Of a stretch of 34,397 bases of DNA, positions 1 through 6,886 are shown one piece after another. The DNA lies in assembly GCA_021846845.1 (NCBI GenBank), contig JAJZWB010000029.1, forward strand, positions 1 to 34,397, written 5' to 3'. Origin of the DNA: Actinomycetes bacterium. Its GTDB lineage: Bacteria > Actinomycetota > Thermoleophilia > Solirubrobacterales > Solirubrobacteraceae. The notes under the pieces were generated by a model that was not told the DNA's origin, searched no databases, and saw only the letters and a list, made by a program, of their open reading frames with translations. Positions within the stretch are counted from its first letter, which is position 1. Each line of letters begins with the position of its first letter. Position numbers and translations under genes: made by a program.

Positions 1-2
1 TC

Positions 3-338
3 GCGCTGGTGGCGGTGCTCGTGCGGGCGTCGCGGCATCCCGGGCTGGGGCGAGCGCAGGCGCGGCGGCGGCCGGGCGCAGCGCGCTCCGCGCGCCGCCG
101 GAGCGCCGGAGCCAGAGGGCGAGCCGGGCGCGGGGCCACGATCCGGGATCGTTCGGCGGTGCTCGTCGGACGTGACGCGATCGTCGTCGAGCGGATCGCC
201 AACCGTCACGGCGTCGGGATCGTCGACATCGGCGGTCAGGTGTGGAACGCCAGGGCGCTGCACGAGGACGACGAGATCGACGCCGGCGAGCGCGTCGAGG
301 TGGTAGGGGTTCGCGACACCACGGCGCTGGTGGCGTAG
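3..338 (+). CDS. NfeD-like membrane protein, C-terminal part (5' end outside window)
   Basis: The reading frame is already open at the left edge, so the gene is truncated by the window. The visible product begins with a short hydrophobic stretch, then an Arg/Ala/Gly-rich linker, then about 60 residues that resemble the OB-fold domain at the end of NfeD proteins (alternating Val/Ile strands, a GQVWNARA segment, and an ending like VEVVGVRDTTALVA). NfeD proteins are membrane partners of stomatin/SPFH proteins or of ClpP-like proteases; no partner is visible here. The stop lies 2 nt before the ffh start, so the two genes are probably co-transcribed. Family assignment rests on the C-terminal pattern only. 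Confidence 0.6.
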   Translation, partial: ALVAVLVRASRHPGLGRAQARRRPGAARSARRRSAGARGRAGRGATIRDRSAVLVGRDAIVVERIANRHGVGIVDIGGQVWNARALHEDDEIDAGERVEVVGVRDTTALVA

Positions 339-340
339 CG

Positions 341-1675
341 ATGTTCGACTCGCTTGCCGAGAAGCTGCAGGCGACGCTCGCGGACGTTCGCGGCCACGGC
401 ACGCTGACCGAGGGCGACGTCAACGCCGCGATGCGCGAGATCCGGCTCGCGCTGCTCGAGGCCGACGTGAACTTCAAGGTCGTGCGCAGCTTCACGGCGA
501 CCGTCAAGGAGCGGGCGCTGGGCGCCGGCGTGATCGGGCAGCTGAATCCCGGTCAGCAGGTCGTGAAGATCGTCGCCGAGGAGCTGACCGAGCTGATGGG
601 GGGCGCGGCCCGTGAGCTCTCCTTCTCGCCGCGTCCGCCGACGATCGTGCTGATGGCCGGGTTGCAGGGCTCCGGCAAGACCACCGCCACCGCCAAGCTG
701 GCCCGGTACCTGCGTGAGCAGCACGGCTCGTCGGTCGCCGTCGCCGCCTGCGACGTCTACCGCCCGGCGGCCGTCGACCAGCTGATCAAGGTCGGCCGGC
801 AGGCGGGCGCCGACGTCTACGAGCAGGGCACCGACGCGAACCCGGTCCAGATCGCGAAGTGGGCGGCGGACAGGGCGCGCACCGAGGGCAAGGACGTGCT
901 GATCGTCGACACCAGCGGACGGCTGCACGTCGACGAGCAGCTGATGGACGAGCTGGCGCAGATCAAGCGCGCGGTCAAGCCCCACGACATCCTGCTGGTG
1001 GTCGACGCGATGACCGGCCAGGACGCGGTCAACGTCGCCGAGCAGTTCGCCAGGGTCGTCGACTTCGACGCCGTCGTGATGACCAAGCTGGACGGCGACG
1101 CCCGGGGTGGCGCCGCGCTGTCGGTCAAGGCGGTCACGGGCAAGCCGATCATGTTCGCCTCCACCGGCGAGAAGCTCGATCAGTTCGAGCGCTTCCACCC
1201 GGACCGCATGTCGCAGCGGATCCTCGGCATGGGCGACGTGATGACGCTCATCGAGAAGGCCGAGGCGCAGTACGACGCCGGCCAGGCCGCGGAGCTCGAG
1301 CGCAAGCTGCGCAAGCAGGAGTTCGGGCTCGACGACTTCCTCGAGCAGATGCGCCAGGTGCGTCGCCTGGGGCCGCTTCAGTCGCTGCTCGGGATGATCC
1401 CCGGGCTCGGCAAGGAGCTGCGCGGCGTCAAGATCGACGAGCGTGAGTTCGATCGCCTCCAGGCGATCATCCTCTCGATGACGCCGGATGAGCGCCGGCA
1501 CCCGGAGCTGATCAAGGGGTCGCAGCGGCTGCGCATAGCGCGGGGCTCGGGAACCAACGTGCAGGCGGTCAAGCAGCTGATCAAGCAGTTCGAGCAGATG
1601 CGCAAGGTGATGCGCCAGGTGTCACAGGGCAAGATGCCCGACCTCGGGGCCCTGATGCGCCAGGCGGGACGCTGA
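341..1675 (+). CDS. ffh: Signal recognition particle protein Ffh (SRP54)
   Basis: The 444-residue GTPase subunit of the signal recognition particle binds 4.5S RNA and signal sequences and docks with FtsY to deliver nascent membrane proteins. Visible are an N-terminal helical domain, the P-loop GLQGSGKT (residues 107-114), the DVYRPAAVDQL segment, DTSGRL, and TKLDGDARGGAALS of the G domain. A Met-rich M domain follows, with FLEQMRQVRRLGPLQSLLGM and a basic C-terminus. The ATG at 341 starts with the typical FDSLAEKLQ; an in-frame upstream ATG at 242 lies inside the preceding gene and was rejected. Length is normal. A strong hairpin at 1807-1848 probably ends the transcript. Confidence 0.97.
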   Translation: MFDSLAEKLQATLADVRGHGTLTEGDVNAAMREIRLALLEADVNFKVVRSFTATVKERALGAGVIGQLNPGQQVVKIVAEELTELMGGAARELSFSPRPPTIVLMAGLQGSGKTTATAKLARYLREQHGSSVAVAACDVYRPAAVDQLIKVGRQAGADVYEQGTDANPVQIAKWAADRARTEGKDVLIVDTSGRLHVDEQLMDELAQIKRAVKPHDILLVVDAMTGQDAVNVAEQFARVVDFDAVVMTKLDGDARGGAALSVKAVTGKPIMFASTGEKLDQFERFHPDRMSQRILGMGDVMTLIEKAEAQYDAGQAAELERKLRKQEFGLDDFLEQMRQVRRLGPLQSLLGMIPGLGKELRGVKIDEREFDRLQAIILSMTPDERRHPELIKGSQRLRIARGSGTNVQAVKQLIKQFEQMRKVMRQVSQGKMPDLGALMRQAGR

Positions 1676-1806
1676 GGCTGCCGCCGCACCCCTGTTCCCA
1701 GTCCGCTGACCGGCTTGCGATTCGGGCGAGATCTGATGCTGTGCGGCGCCCGGGGGCCGATCGCATCGGTCGCGCCATCTGGGCCAGCGACGCGGCTCCG
1801 GTGCCG

Positions 1807-1848
1807 GCGCGGAGCGGCCCTGCGTAGCTGTGCCGTGCCGCTCCGCGC
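1807..1848 (+). terminator. Terminator-like hairpin after ffh
   Basis: A perfect 12-bp inverted repeat (arms 1807-1818 and 1837-1848, GCGCGGAGCGGC and its complement) encloses an 18-nt loop and is followed by CTCGTTTCG, a weak T-rich tract. It lies in the 255-bp gap between ffh and rpsP, before the rpsP promoter. Stem length and place suggest an intrinsic terminator of the GC-rich actinobacterial kind. The rest of this gap (1676-1930) holds no gene I can recognise. Confidence 0.55.
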
Positions 1849-1913
1849 TCGTTTCGCCGTCCCGATCGCGGACCTGTCCCCATGCCGTCCTGCTCTTCCG
1901 GCGCCGAGCACGC

Positions 1914-1919
1914 TAAGCT
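1914..1919 (+). promoter_or_regulatory. -10-like box of rpsP
   Basis: TAAGCT ends 11 nt before the rpsP ATG, so the transcript would start within about 5 nt of the start codon. No Shine-Dalgarno sequence and no clear -35 box are seen. The same hexamer stands 7 nt before the thiD ATG. Confidence 0.55.
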
Positions 1920-1930
1920 GAGCGGCCGCT

Positions 1931-2173
1931 ATGGCAGTCAGACTCAGATTGACCCGCGTCGGCGGGCGCAAGAACCCCATCTGGCGCGTGGTCGTTGCCG
2001 ATCAGCGTGCCAAGCGCGATGGACGGGTGATCGAGACCGTCGGGCACTACAACGCCCAGACGGAGCCCTCGACGATCGTCCTCAACGAGGACCGGATCCG
2101 CGATTGGCTCGCGCGAGGCGCGCAGCCGTCGGACAGCGTTCGCAAGCTCCTGCGCACGCAGGGCATCGGCTGA
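1931..2173 (+). CDS. rpsP: 30S ribosomal protein S16
   Basis: An 80-residue S16, a small-subunit protein needed for 30S assembly. The N-terminus MAVRLRLTRVGGRKNPIWRV and the following VVADQRAKRDGRVIETVGHYN are diagnostic, and the length is normal. It is the first gene of the rpsP-khpA-rimM-trmD-rplS run, an order widely conserved in bacteria. The ATG at 1931 is the only good start and is probably used with little or no leader. A 19-nt gap separates it from khpA. Confidence 0.97.
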   Translation: MAVRLRLTRVGGRKNPIWRVVVADQRAKRDGRVIETVGHYNAQTEPSTIVLNEDRIRDWLARGAQPSDSVRKLLRTQGIG

Positions 2174-2192
2174 CCCGGAGCCGGGCGCGGGC

Positions 2193-2429
2193 ATGCGGGA
2201 GCTGCTCGAGTACCTGGCCAAGGGCCTCGTTGAGCACCCTGATCTGGTCCGCGTCACCGAGGTCCCGGAGGACGACGGGGCGACGCTGCTGGAGCTGTCG
2301 GTGGGCGACGACGACTACGGCAGCGTGATCGGTCGAGGCGGACGGACGGCGAGCGCGCTGCGCACCGTGATCAAGGCGGCCGCCGCCGGCCAGCGGCGGC
2401 GCGTGTTCGTCGACATCGTCGACGCGTGA
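2193..2429 (+). CDS. khpA: KH-domain RNA-binding protein KhpA
   Basis: A 78-residue single type II KH domain protein (YlqC/KhpA family). The GXXG RNA-contact loop is seen as IGRGGR, followed by helical TASALRTVIKAAA and a strand VFVDIVD. In Gram-positives, KhpA works with KhpB/Jag in RNA binding and envelope growth control. Its place between rpsP and rimM is typical. The stop overlaps the rimM GTG (GTGA), implying translational coupling. Start ATG 2193 fits the family length. Confidence 0.92.
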   Translation: MRELLEYLAKGLVEHPDLVRVTEVPEDDGATLLELSVGDDDYGSVIGRGGRTASALRTVIKAAAAGQRRRVFVDIVDA

Positions 2430-2935
2430 ACGGCGCTGACACCTCGGGCGCTTGGCTGCGCGCAGGCGTGGTCGGGCGACCGCATGGGCTCGACGGCAGC
2501 TTCCATGTCAACGCGCCCGTCGCCGGTCTGCTCGGACTCGGGGTCTCGGTCGTGGTCGCGGGCGGGCCAAGGACGATCGAGAGGCTGGCGGGGCACGAGG
2601 CGCGGCCGATCGTTCGGCTTGAGGGATGCATCAGCCGTGATGCCGCCGAGCTGCTTCGCGGCCAGGAGCTGCTCGTGGCGCGCGCCGATGCGCCCCAGCT
2701 GGGAGACGACGAGTGGTGGGCGTCGGACCTGGAGGGGTGCGCGGTCCGTGACGGCGACCGGGAGGTGGGGGTGGTGGCGCGCCTGCTGGCACTGCCGTCG
2801 TGCGAGGTGCTCGAGGTCCGGCGCGCCGAGGGCCGGAGTGCGCTGCTGGTGCCTCTCATCCGGGATGCCGTGCGGTTCGTGGATACCGGCGCGCGCGTGA
2901 TCGACGTCGACCTGCGGTTCCTCGGCGAGGGTTGA
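2426..2935 (+). CDS. rimM: Ribosome maturation factor RimM
   Basis: A 169-residue 16S rRNA processing factor that assists maturation of the 30S head. The N-terminal domain begins with the family motif GRPHGLDGSFHV. A linker, DDEWWASDLEG, leads into the C-terminal PRC-barrel domain, which ends with LLVPLIRDAVRFVD. GTG at 2426 overlaps the khpA stop by 4 nt. Length and position before trmD are typical. The N-terminal domain is rich in Arg and Ala but has no obvious loss. Confidence 0.93.
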   Translation: MNGADTSGAWLRAGVVGRPHGLDGSFHVNAPVAGLLGLGVSVVVAGGPRTIERLAGHEARPIVRLEGCISRDAAELLRGQELLVARADAPQLGDDEWWASDLEGCAVRDGDREVGVVARLLALPSCEVLEVRRAEGRSALLVPLIRDAVRFVDTGARVIDVDLRFLGEG

Positions 2936-2978
2936 TGGGCGACCGCCGGGCCGCCGGCGCGGCTGCAGCGAGGCGATG

Positions 2979-3713
2979 ATGCGGATCGACGTCTTCACGC
3001 TGTTTCCCGAGGCGTTCGCCTGGCTGCTCTCCCAGCGCCACGTGACCAACGCGATCGGCGCCGGCCACGAGCTGCGGTGCGTCAACTACCGTGATCACAC
3101 GCCGCTGAGCGGGGGCCAGGTCGATGACACGCCATTCGGGGGCGGCGCCGGGATGGTGCTGCGGGTCGACGTGGTCGAGGCGGCGCTGCGTGCCACCTAC
3201 GGCGAGGACCCGGTGGCGCTGCGCGAGCGGCGGCGCGTGATCGCGCTTGATCCGGCGGGACAGCTGCTGGACGACGGGCTCGTGGACGAGTTGACGGCCG
3301 AGCCCGCCCTGACGCTGCTGTCTGGACGCTACGAGGGCTTCGACGAGCGGATCCTCGAGCACTTCTGCTCGGAGCGCGTGTCGATCGGGCGCTACGTGCT
3401 GGCCGGGGGCGAGCTTGCGGCGATGGTGCTCTGCGACGCGGTGCTGCGCAAGCTTCCGGGGGCGCTCGGGGACGAGCGGTCCGCGCGGGAGGAGTCGTTC
3501 AGCGCCGCGCTCCAGGGCCGTCCGGAGTACCCGCACTACACGCGTCCAGCCGAGCACCGCGGCTGGCGCGTGCCCGACGTGCTGCTCTCCGGCCACCATG
3601 CCCGAATCGCCGAGTGGCGCGCCGAGCGCAGCCGCGCGCGTGCGGGCGAAGCGGCCCAGAGCCTAGGCCGCGGATCTGGCGCCGAGCTCTCCTCCGGCGG
3701 TTCGCTACCATAG
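2979..3713 (+). CDS. trmD: tRNA (guanine-37-N1)-methyltransferase TrmD
   Basis: A 244-residue SPOUT-class enzyme that uses S-adenosylmethionine to make m1G37 in tRNA and so prevents frameshifting. MRIDVFTLFPEAF, VDDTPFGGGAGMV, LSGRYEGFDERI and EYPHYTRP are diagnostic. There are two adjacent ATG codons; the second (2979) lies 5 nt after GAGG at 2970-2973 and matches the family N-terminus. Three places differ from the usual pattern: SIGRYVL instead of SIGDYVL (Arg138), GGELAAM instead of GGELPAM (Ala147), and Glu172 where the E. coli catalytic Asp169 would align. The stop codon overlaps a -10-like box for rplS. Confidence 0.95.
   Translation: MRIDVFTLFPEAFAWLLSQRHVTNAIGAGHELRCVNYRDHTPLSGGQVDDTPFGGGAGMVLRVDVVEAALRATYGEDPVALRERRRVIALDPAGQLLDDGLVDELTAEPALTLLSGRYEGFDERILEHFCSERVSIGRYVLAGGELAAMVLCDAVLRKLPGALGDERSAREESFSAALQGRPEYPHYTRPAEHRGWRVPDVLLSGHHARIAEWRAERSRARAGEAAQSLGRGSGAELSSGGSLP
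3706..3711 (+). promoter_or_regulatory. -10-like box of rplS, overlapping the trmD stop
   Basis: TACCAT runs into the first base of the trmD stop codon. A start about 7 nt downstream would give rplS a leader of about 90 nt, unlike most promoters here. The leader holds GCACGG (3720-3725), which can pair with CCGTGC at 3727-3732 or with the identical CCGTGC at 3776-3781. No Shine-Dalgarno sequence precedes the ATG. Confidence 0.4.
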
Positions 3714-3809
3714 CCCAGCGCACGGTCCGTGCCGCGTAATCAGCGCGCCGGCGATCGGCGGCAGCGCGGAGCCAGCCGTGCGTCAGGCGAGTCCCCACCC
3801 CCAGACAAC

Positions 3810-4448
3810 ATGAGCACAGTCATCGAAAGCCTGGAGCGATCCCAGCTCCGACGGATCCCCGCGTTCGACGCGGGCGATCGCCTACGAGTCCACTTCCAGG
3901 TGATCGAGGGGACGCGACGCCGCACGCAGGTGTTCGAGGGCGTCGTGATCAAGCGCCAGGGCCATGGCGCTCGTGAGACCTTCACGGTGCGCAAGCAGTC
4001 CTTCGGGGTCGGTGTCGAGCGCACCTTCCCGCTGCACTCGCCGAAGATCGAGCGGATCGAGGTGGCGGCGCGAGGCGATGTCAGGCGGGCCAAGCTCTAC
4101 TACCTTCGCGGACGGGTCGGCAAGCGCGCGCGTGTGCGCGAGCGGCGGTCAACCGGTCCCGAGGTCGCGGTCGAGCGAGAGCTTCTCTACGGGCCGGATG
4201 GCGAGCCTCTCGCGTCTGGCGAGCCGGACGGGTCAGCGGCGGACGCGGAGGGCGTCGCCGGTGCCGCCGCGTCCCAGGTCGCGCAGTCGCCCGAGGTGAC
4301 CGACGACGCCGCGTCCGAGGGACAGGTGCGTGCGGCTCAGGACGATGGCGGCGCCGCCGATTCTGCGGGCGCCGTGACCGGAGAGGGCCCCGCCGACGGG
4401 GCGGGCGACACGGGCGAGAAGCCGGCGGCGGACGACGAGCAGGAGTGA
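3810..4448 (+). CDS. rplS: 50S ribosomal protein L19 with a long acidic C-terminal tail
   Basis: The first 115 or so residues are ordinary L19, a protein at the 30S-50S interface: [19 protein letters not shown], then [20 protein letters not shown], then [18 protein letters not shown]. The protein should end there but runs to 212 residues. The extra ~95 residues are rich in Ala, Gly, Asp and Glu (closing with KPAADDEQE) and look disordered. ATG 3810 matches the family N-terminus; an in-frame GTG at 3729 would add 27 unrelated residues. The stop overlaps the first lepB GTG by 4 nt, so the tail is read through to the true end of the frame and is not an annotation artefact. Confidence 0.95.
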   Translation: MSTVIESLERSQLRRIPAFDAGDRLRVHFQVIEGTRRRTQVFEGVVIKRQGHGARETFTVRKQSFGVGVERTFPLHSPKIERIEVAARGDVRRAKLYYLRGRVGKRARVRERRSTGPEVAVERELLYGPDGEPLASGEPDGSAADAEGVAGAAASQVAQSPEVTDDAASEGQVRAAQDDGGAADSAGAVTGEGPADGAGDTGEKPAADDEQE

Positions 4449-5065
4449 CGAAGACCAGGAAGCCGCTGCTGCGCTCGGCGGCGGAGCTGGTCGTTATCGT
4501 CGCTGTCGCGCTCGGCCTGGCGCTCGGGATCCAGGCCTACATAGTCAAGCCATACGAGATTCCGAGCGGGTCGATGATCCCGACCCTCGACATCAACCAG
4601 CGGATCCTCGTCGACCGCATCGGGACGTCCTTCATGAGCCCGCAGATCGGAGACATATACGTCTTCCATCCGCCGGTGGTCGAGACGTGCGCCAACCCCA
4701 ACGAGGGGGAGAACGCGGCCGGCCAGGCGGCTCCGGCGGCGTGCGACGTGGCTCATCGGCGTGAGTCCTCGCAGACGTTCGTCAAGCGGATCGTCGGCTT
4801 GCCCGGAGACCGCCTCTCGATCGTCGGAGGTCACGTGATCCGCAACGGCGTGCCGGAGTCGGGCTGGCGAACCGAGCCGTGCGACGGCGCCGCCGAGTGC
4901 AACTTCCCCAAGACGATCACCGTGCCCAGGGGCGACTACTACATGATGGGCGACAATCGCGGCGACTCGCTCGACAGTCGCTTCTGGGGGCCGGTGCCCA
5001 GGTCATGGCTGATCGGACAGGCGTTCTTCACCTACTGGCCCCCGAGCCGAATCGGGACGCTGTAG
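4445..5065 (+). CDS. lepB: Type I signal peptidase (first of a tandem pair)
   Basis: A 206-residue membrane-bound serine protease that removes signal peptides on the outer face of the membrane. One N-terminal membrane segment (about residues 14-33) precedes the catalytic IPSGSM box (Ser43), the lysine box [12 protein letters not shown] (Lys114), and [17 protein letters not shown]. Four cysteines (82, 100, 146, 152) are kept in the next gene and probably form two disulfides outside the cell. The GTG start is coupled to the rplS stop. Tandem signal peptidases between rplS and rnhB are known from Streptomyces (sipW-X-Y-Z), which supports an actinobacterial origin. Confidence 0.94.
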   Translation: MTKTRKPLLRSAAELVVIVAVALGLALGIQAYIVKPYEIPSGSMIPTLDINQRILVDRIGTSFMSPQIGDIYVFHPPVVETCANPNEGENAAGQAAPAACDVAHRRESSQTFVKRIVGLPGDRLSIVGGHVIRNGVPESGWRTEPCDGAAECNFPKTITVPRGDYYMMGDNRGDSLDSRFWGPVPRSWLIGQAFFTYWPPSRIGTL

Positions 5066-5068
5066 CCG

Positions 5069-5692
5069 ATGGCGGCGCCGGAGAAGCCGAAGAAGTCGGC
5101 GCTCGGCTCGCTGGTGGAGCTGGTCGTGACGGTCGCGGTCGCGGTCGGGCTCGCGATCCTGATCCAGGCGTTCATCGTGAAGCCCTACCGGATACCCAGC
5201 CCGTCGATGGTCCCGACCCTGGTCCCTGGTCAGAGGATCCTCGCAGACCGCCTGATCGGCCATCCCAGCCTGTACGACATCGTGGTGTTCCACCCGCCGC
5301 ACGGAGCCGACTTCCAGACGCCGGTCTGCGGCAACCGCTCGCAGGGCACTCCGGGCGATGCCCAGGCCTGCGACCAGCCGACCGCGCAGGAGTCGACGCA
5401 GACCTTCATCAAGCGCGTGGTCGGTCTACCCGGCGATCTGATCTACATCAGGAACGGCCACGTGTACCGCAACGGCAAGGAGGAGCCGGCCCCGTACGCC
5501 GAGCCCTGCGGGGGCGGCGCGGCGTGCAACTTCACCAAGCCGATCAGGGTTCCGCCCGGCCACTACTTCATGATGGGCGACAACCGTGGGGTCTCCGACG
5601 ACAGCCGCTTCTGGGGACCGGTCCCCGACCGATGGATCATCGGTGTCGCGTTCTTCACCTACTGGCCGCCGGGCCGGATCGGGACGCTCTAG
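5069..5692 (+). CDS. lepB: Type I signal peptidase (second of a tandem pair)
   Basis: A 207-residue paralogue of the gene 3 nt upstream, with the same layout: basic N-terminus, membrane segment (about residues 14-36), catalytic IPSPSM (Ser46), TFIKRVVGLPGD (Lys115) and [17 protein letters not shown]. The four extracellular cysteines are conserved (87, 101, 147, 153), and both proteins end in FFTYWPP.RIGTL. The near-identical active-site and end segments point to a local duplication followed by divergence, mainly in the loop between the Ser and Lys boxes. Division of labour between the two enzymes is possible but cannot be read from sequence. Confidence 0.94.
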   Translation: MAAPEKPKKSALGSLVELVVTVAVAVGLAILIQAFIVKPYRIPSPSMVPTLVPGQRILADRLIGHPSLYDIVVFHPPHGADFQTPVCGNRSQGTPGDAQACDQPTAQESTQTFIKRVVGLPGDLIYIRNGHVYRNGKEEPAPYAEPCGGGAACNFTKPIRVPPGHYFMMGDNRGVSDDSRFWGPVPDRWIIGVAFFTYWPPGRIGTL

Positions 5693-6347
5693 GGGTCGCA
5701 GCGCCGATCGGCCCGGCCGCCGGCTGCTCGCGTTCGACCGGAGCCTCGGCCACCGGCTGGTGGCCGGTGCCGACGAGGCCGGACGGGGCTGCCTCGCCGG
5801 ACCGCTCGTCGCGGCGGCCGTGCTGCTCGACCTCGACCGGATCGGACCGGCCCAGGCGCGCGCGCTGGGCCGACTCAACGACTCAAAGCAGCAGAGCCAC
5901 GAGGCGCGGGCCGCGCTGTACCCCGTGATCCTCTCGATCGCCGCGAGGGTCAGCATCGTCAGTCGCTGCGCGCGTGGGATCGACGCCCGCGGCCTGCACC
6001 GCACCAACCTGGACGCGCTCCGCGACGCTTTGGCCGCTGTCGCCGTCGAGGGCTGCATCTGCCTCAGCGACGGCTTCCCGGTCGCCGGCCTGCCCCATAC
6101 GCAGCGCGCGGTGGTCGGCGGCGACGCCACCAGCGCGGCGATCGCGGCCGCCTCGGTGATCGCCAAGGAGACCCGCGACCGCTACATGCGACGCGCTGAC
6201 GCGACCCACCCGGGATGGCGGTTCGCCCAGCACGTCGGCTACTCGACTCCCGAGCACCGTGAGGCGATCGAACGGCTCGGCGTCTCGCCGCTGCACCGCC
6301 TCTCGTTCCAGTCGACCGCCTACCAGCAGCTCTCGCTCCACCCCTGA
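5643..6347 (+). CDS. rnhB: Ribonuclease HII
   Basis: RNase HII cuts the RNA strand at ribonucleotides in DNA. The DEAGRG active-site segment, SDGFPV (Asp) and GGDATSAAIAAASVIAKETRD (Asp) carry the acidic metal ligands, and HVGYSTPEH.EAI is also typical. Homology starts at about 5724 with LLAFDRSLG, but no ATG, GTG or TTG lies just before it. The nearest candidates are GTG 5643 (50-nt overlap with lepB) and ATG 5586 (107-nt overlap); an internal GTG at 5760 would cut off conserved residues. I give 5643, with the start uncertain. The gene converges on yraN across 26 nt. Confidence 0.9.
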   Translation: MSRSSPTGRRAGSGRSRGRSADRPGRRLLAFDRSLGHRLVAGADEAGRGCLAGPLVAAAVLLDLDRIGPAQARALGRLNDSKQQSHEARAALYPVILSIAARVSIVSRCARGIDARGLHRTNLDALRDALAAVAVEGCICLSDGFPVAGLPHTQRAVVGGDATSAAIAAASVIAKETRDRYMRRADATHPGWRFAQHVGYSTPEHREAIERLGVSPLHRLSFQSTAYQQLSLHP

Positions 6348-6373
6348 TCGACGCGGCGCCCCGGAGCATCGCC

Positions 6374-6748
6374 TCAGAACGCCCCCTGGAGATGCTCGAG
6401 CGCGACAAGCCGGCCGGCCGCGTCGACGGTTATCCCGATCGCGTCGAAGCGGATCTCCGTCGCGTATGGTCGCCCTCGCCGCTGCGCCAGCCAGCTTGAG
6501 GCCATCCGGCGCACCCGGGCCTGCTTGTCTGCGCTCACCGCCTCAAGGGGACCTCCGGCGCGACCGCCGGCCCGGCGCGTCTTGACCTCGCAGAACGCGA
6601 GCGTGCCTCCGTCGCGGGCGACGATGTCCAGCTCTCCCCAGCGCGTCCGGTAGTTGCGCTCGACGATCTCATAGCCGAGTCGCGTGAGGTGATCGGCGGC
6701 AAGCCGCTCGCCAGTCTCGCCGATCGCATGCCGCGGGTTGCGCTCCAT
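6374..6748 (-). CDS. yraN: YraN/UPF0102 family protein (Holliday-junction-resolvase-like nuclease fold)
   Basis: A 124-residue protein of the UPF0102 family, which has the PD-(D/E)XK nuclease fold; its exact substrate is not settled. Visible are GETGERLAADHLTRLGYEIV, RNYRTRWGELDIVARDGG and FCEVKTRR, which carry the acidic and Lys residues of the fold. Met at 6748 (MERNPRHAIGETGE) matches the usual N-terminus; an upstream ATG at 6829 would add 27 unrelated residues and run through the regulatory palindrome. It is transcribed away from comM; in many genomes the two lie in one direction. Confidence 0.9.
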   Translation of the reverse strand: MERNPRHAIGETGERLAADHLTRLGYEIVERNYRTRWGELDIVARDGGTLAFCEVKTRRAGGRAGGPLEAVSADKQARVRRMASSWLAQRRGRPYATEIRFDAIGITVDAAGRLVALEHLQGAF

Positions 6749-6755
6749 GAGCGGG

Positions 6756-6761
6756 ACGCTA
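6756..6761 (-). promoter_or_regulatory. -10-like box of yraN
   Basis: On the minus strand TAGCGT ends 7 nt before the yraN ATG, the same geometry as the plus-strand leaderless starts. No Shine-Dalgarno sequence is seen. Confidence 0.5.
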
Positions 6762-6797
6762 GGCGCCCGACGGACACGGATGTGTGACCGGCTGTGA

Positions 6798-6836
6798 CGA
6801 TTCGGTGCCGGTTCGGCCCGGACCGGCACCGAATCG
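6798..6836. promoter_or_regulatory. Perfect 15-bp inverted repeat between yraN and comM
   Basis: Arms 6798-6812 and 6822-6836 are exact reverse complements (CGATTCGGTGCCGGT and its complement) around the 9-nt centre TCGGCCCGG. The element lies between two divergent starts, so it cannot be a terminator for either neighbour. It is about 36 bp upstream of each -10-like box. TGTGAC occurs just to its left (6783-6788 and 6793-6798) and the complementary GTCACA at 6857-6862. A dimeric repressor or activator site shared by yraN and comM-dprA is the simplest reading. Confidence 0.6.
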
Positions 6837-6872
6837 ACACATTCCGTCGCCGTCCTGTCACAGGTCGCGCCG

Positions 6873-6878
6873 TAGCTT
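6873..6878 (+). promoter_or_regulatory. -10-like box of comM
   Basis: TAGCTT ends 8 nt before ATG 6887 but only 2 nt before the in-frame ATG 6881. This favours 6887 as the start, and it also matches the family N-terminus (MLARV). Confidence 0.5.
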
Positions 6879-6886
6879 CGATGGCG

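Noticed and set aside
1715-1921. 68-residue open frame between ffh and rpsP
   Set aside because: It crosses the strong hairpin and lacks a ribosome-binding site or -10 box; composition is that of non-coding high-GC DNA.
5586-5642. ATG 5586 as the rnhB start
   Set aside because: It would overlap lepB by 107 nt with a Ser/Arg-rich stretch that does not look like RNase HII; a later start is more likely, though none is ideal.
6794-6886. Longer N-terminus for comM
   Set aside because: It would run through the palindrome and the -10 box, and the added residues do not resemble the family.
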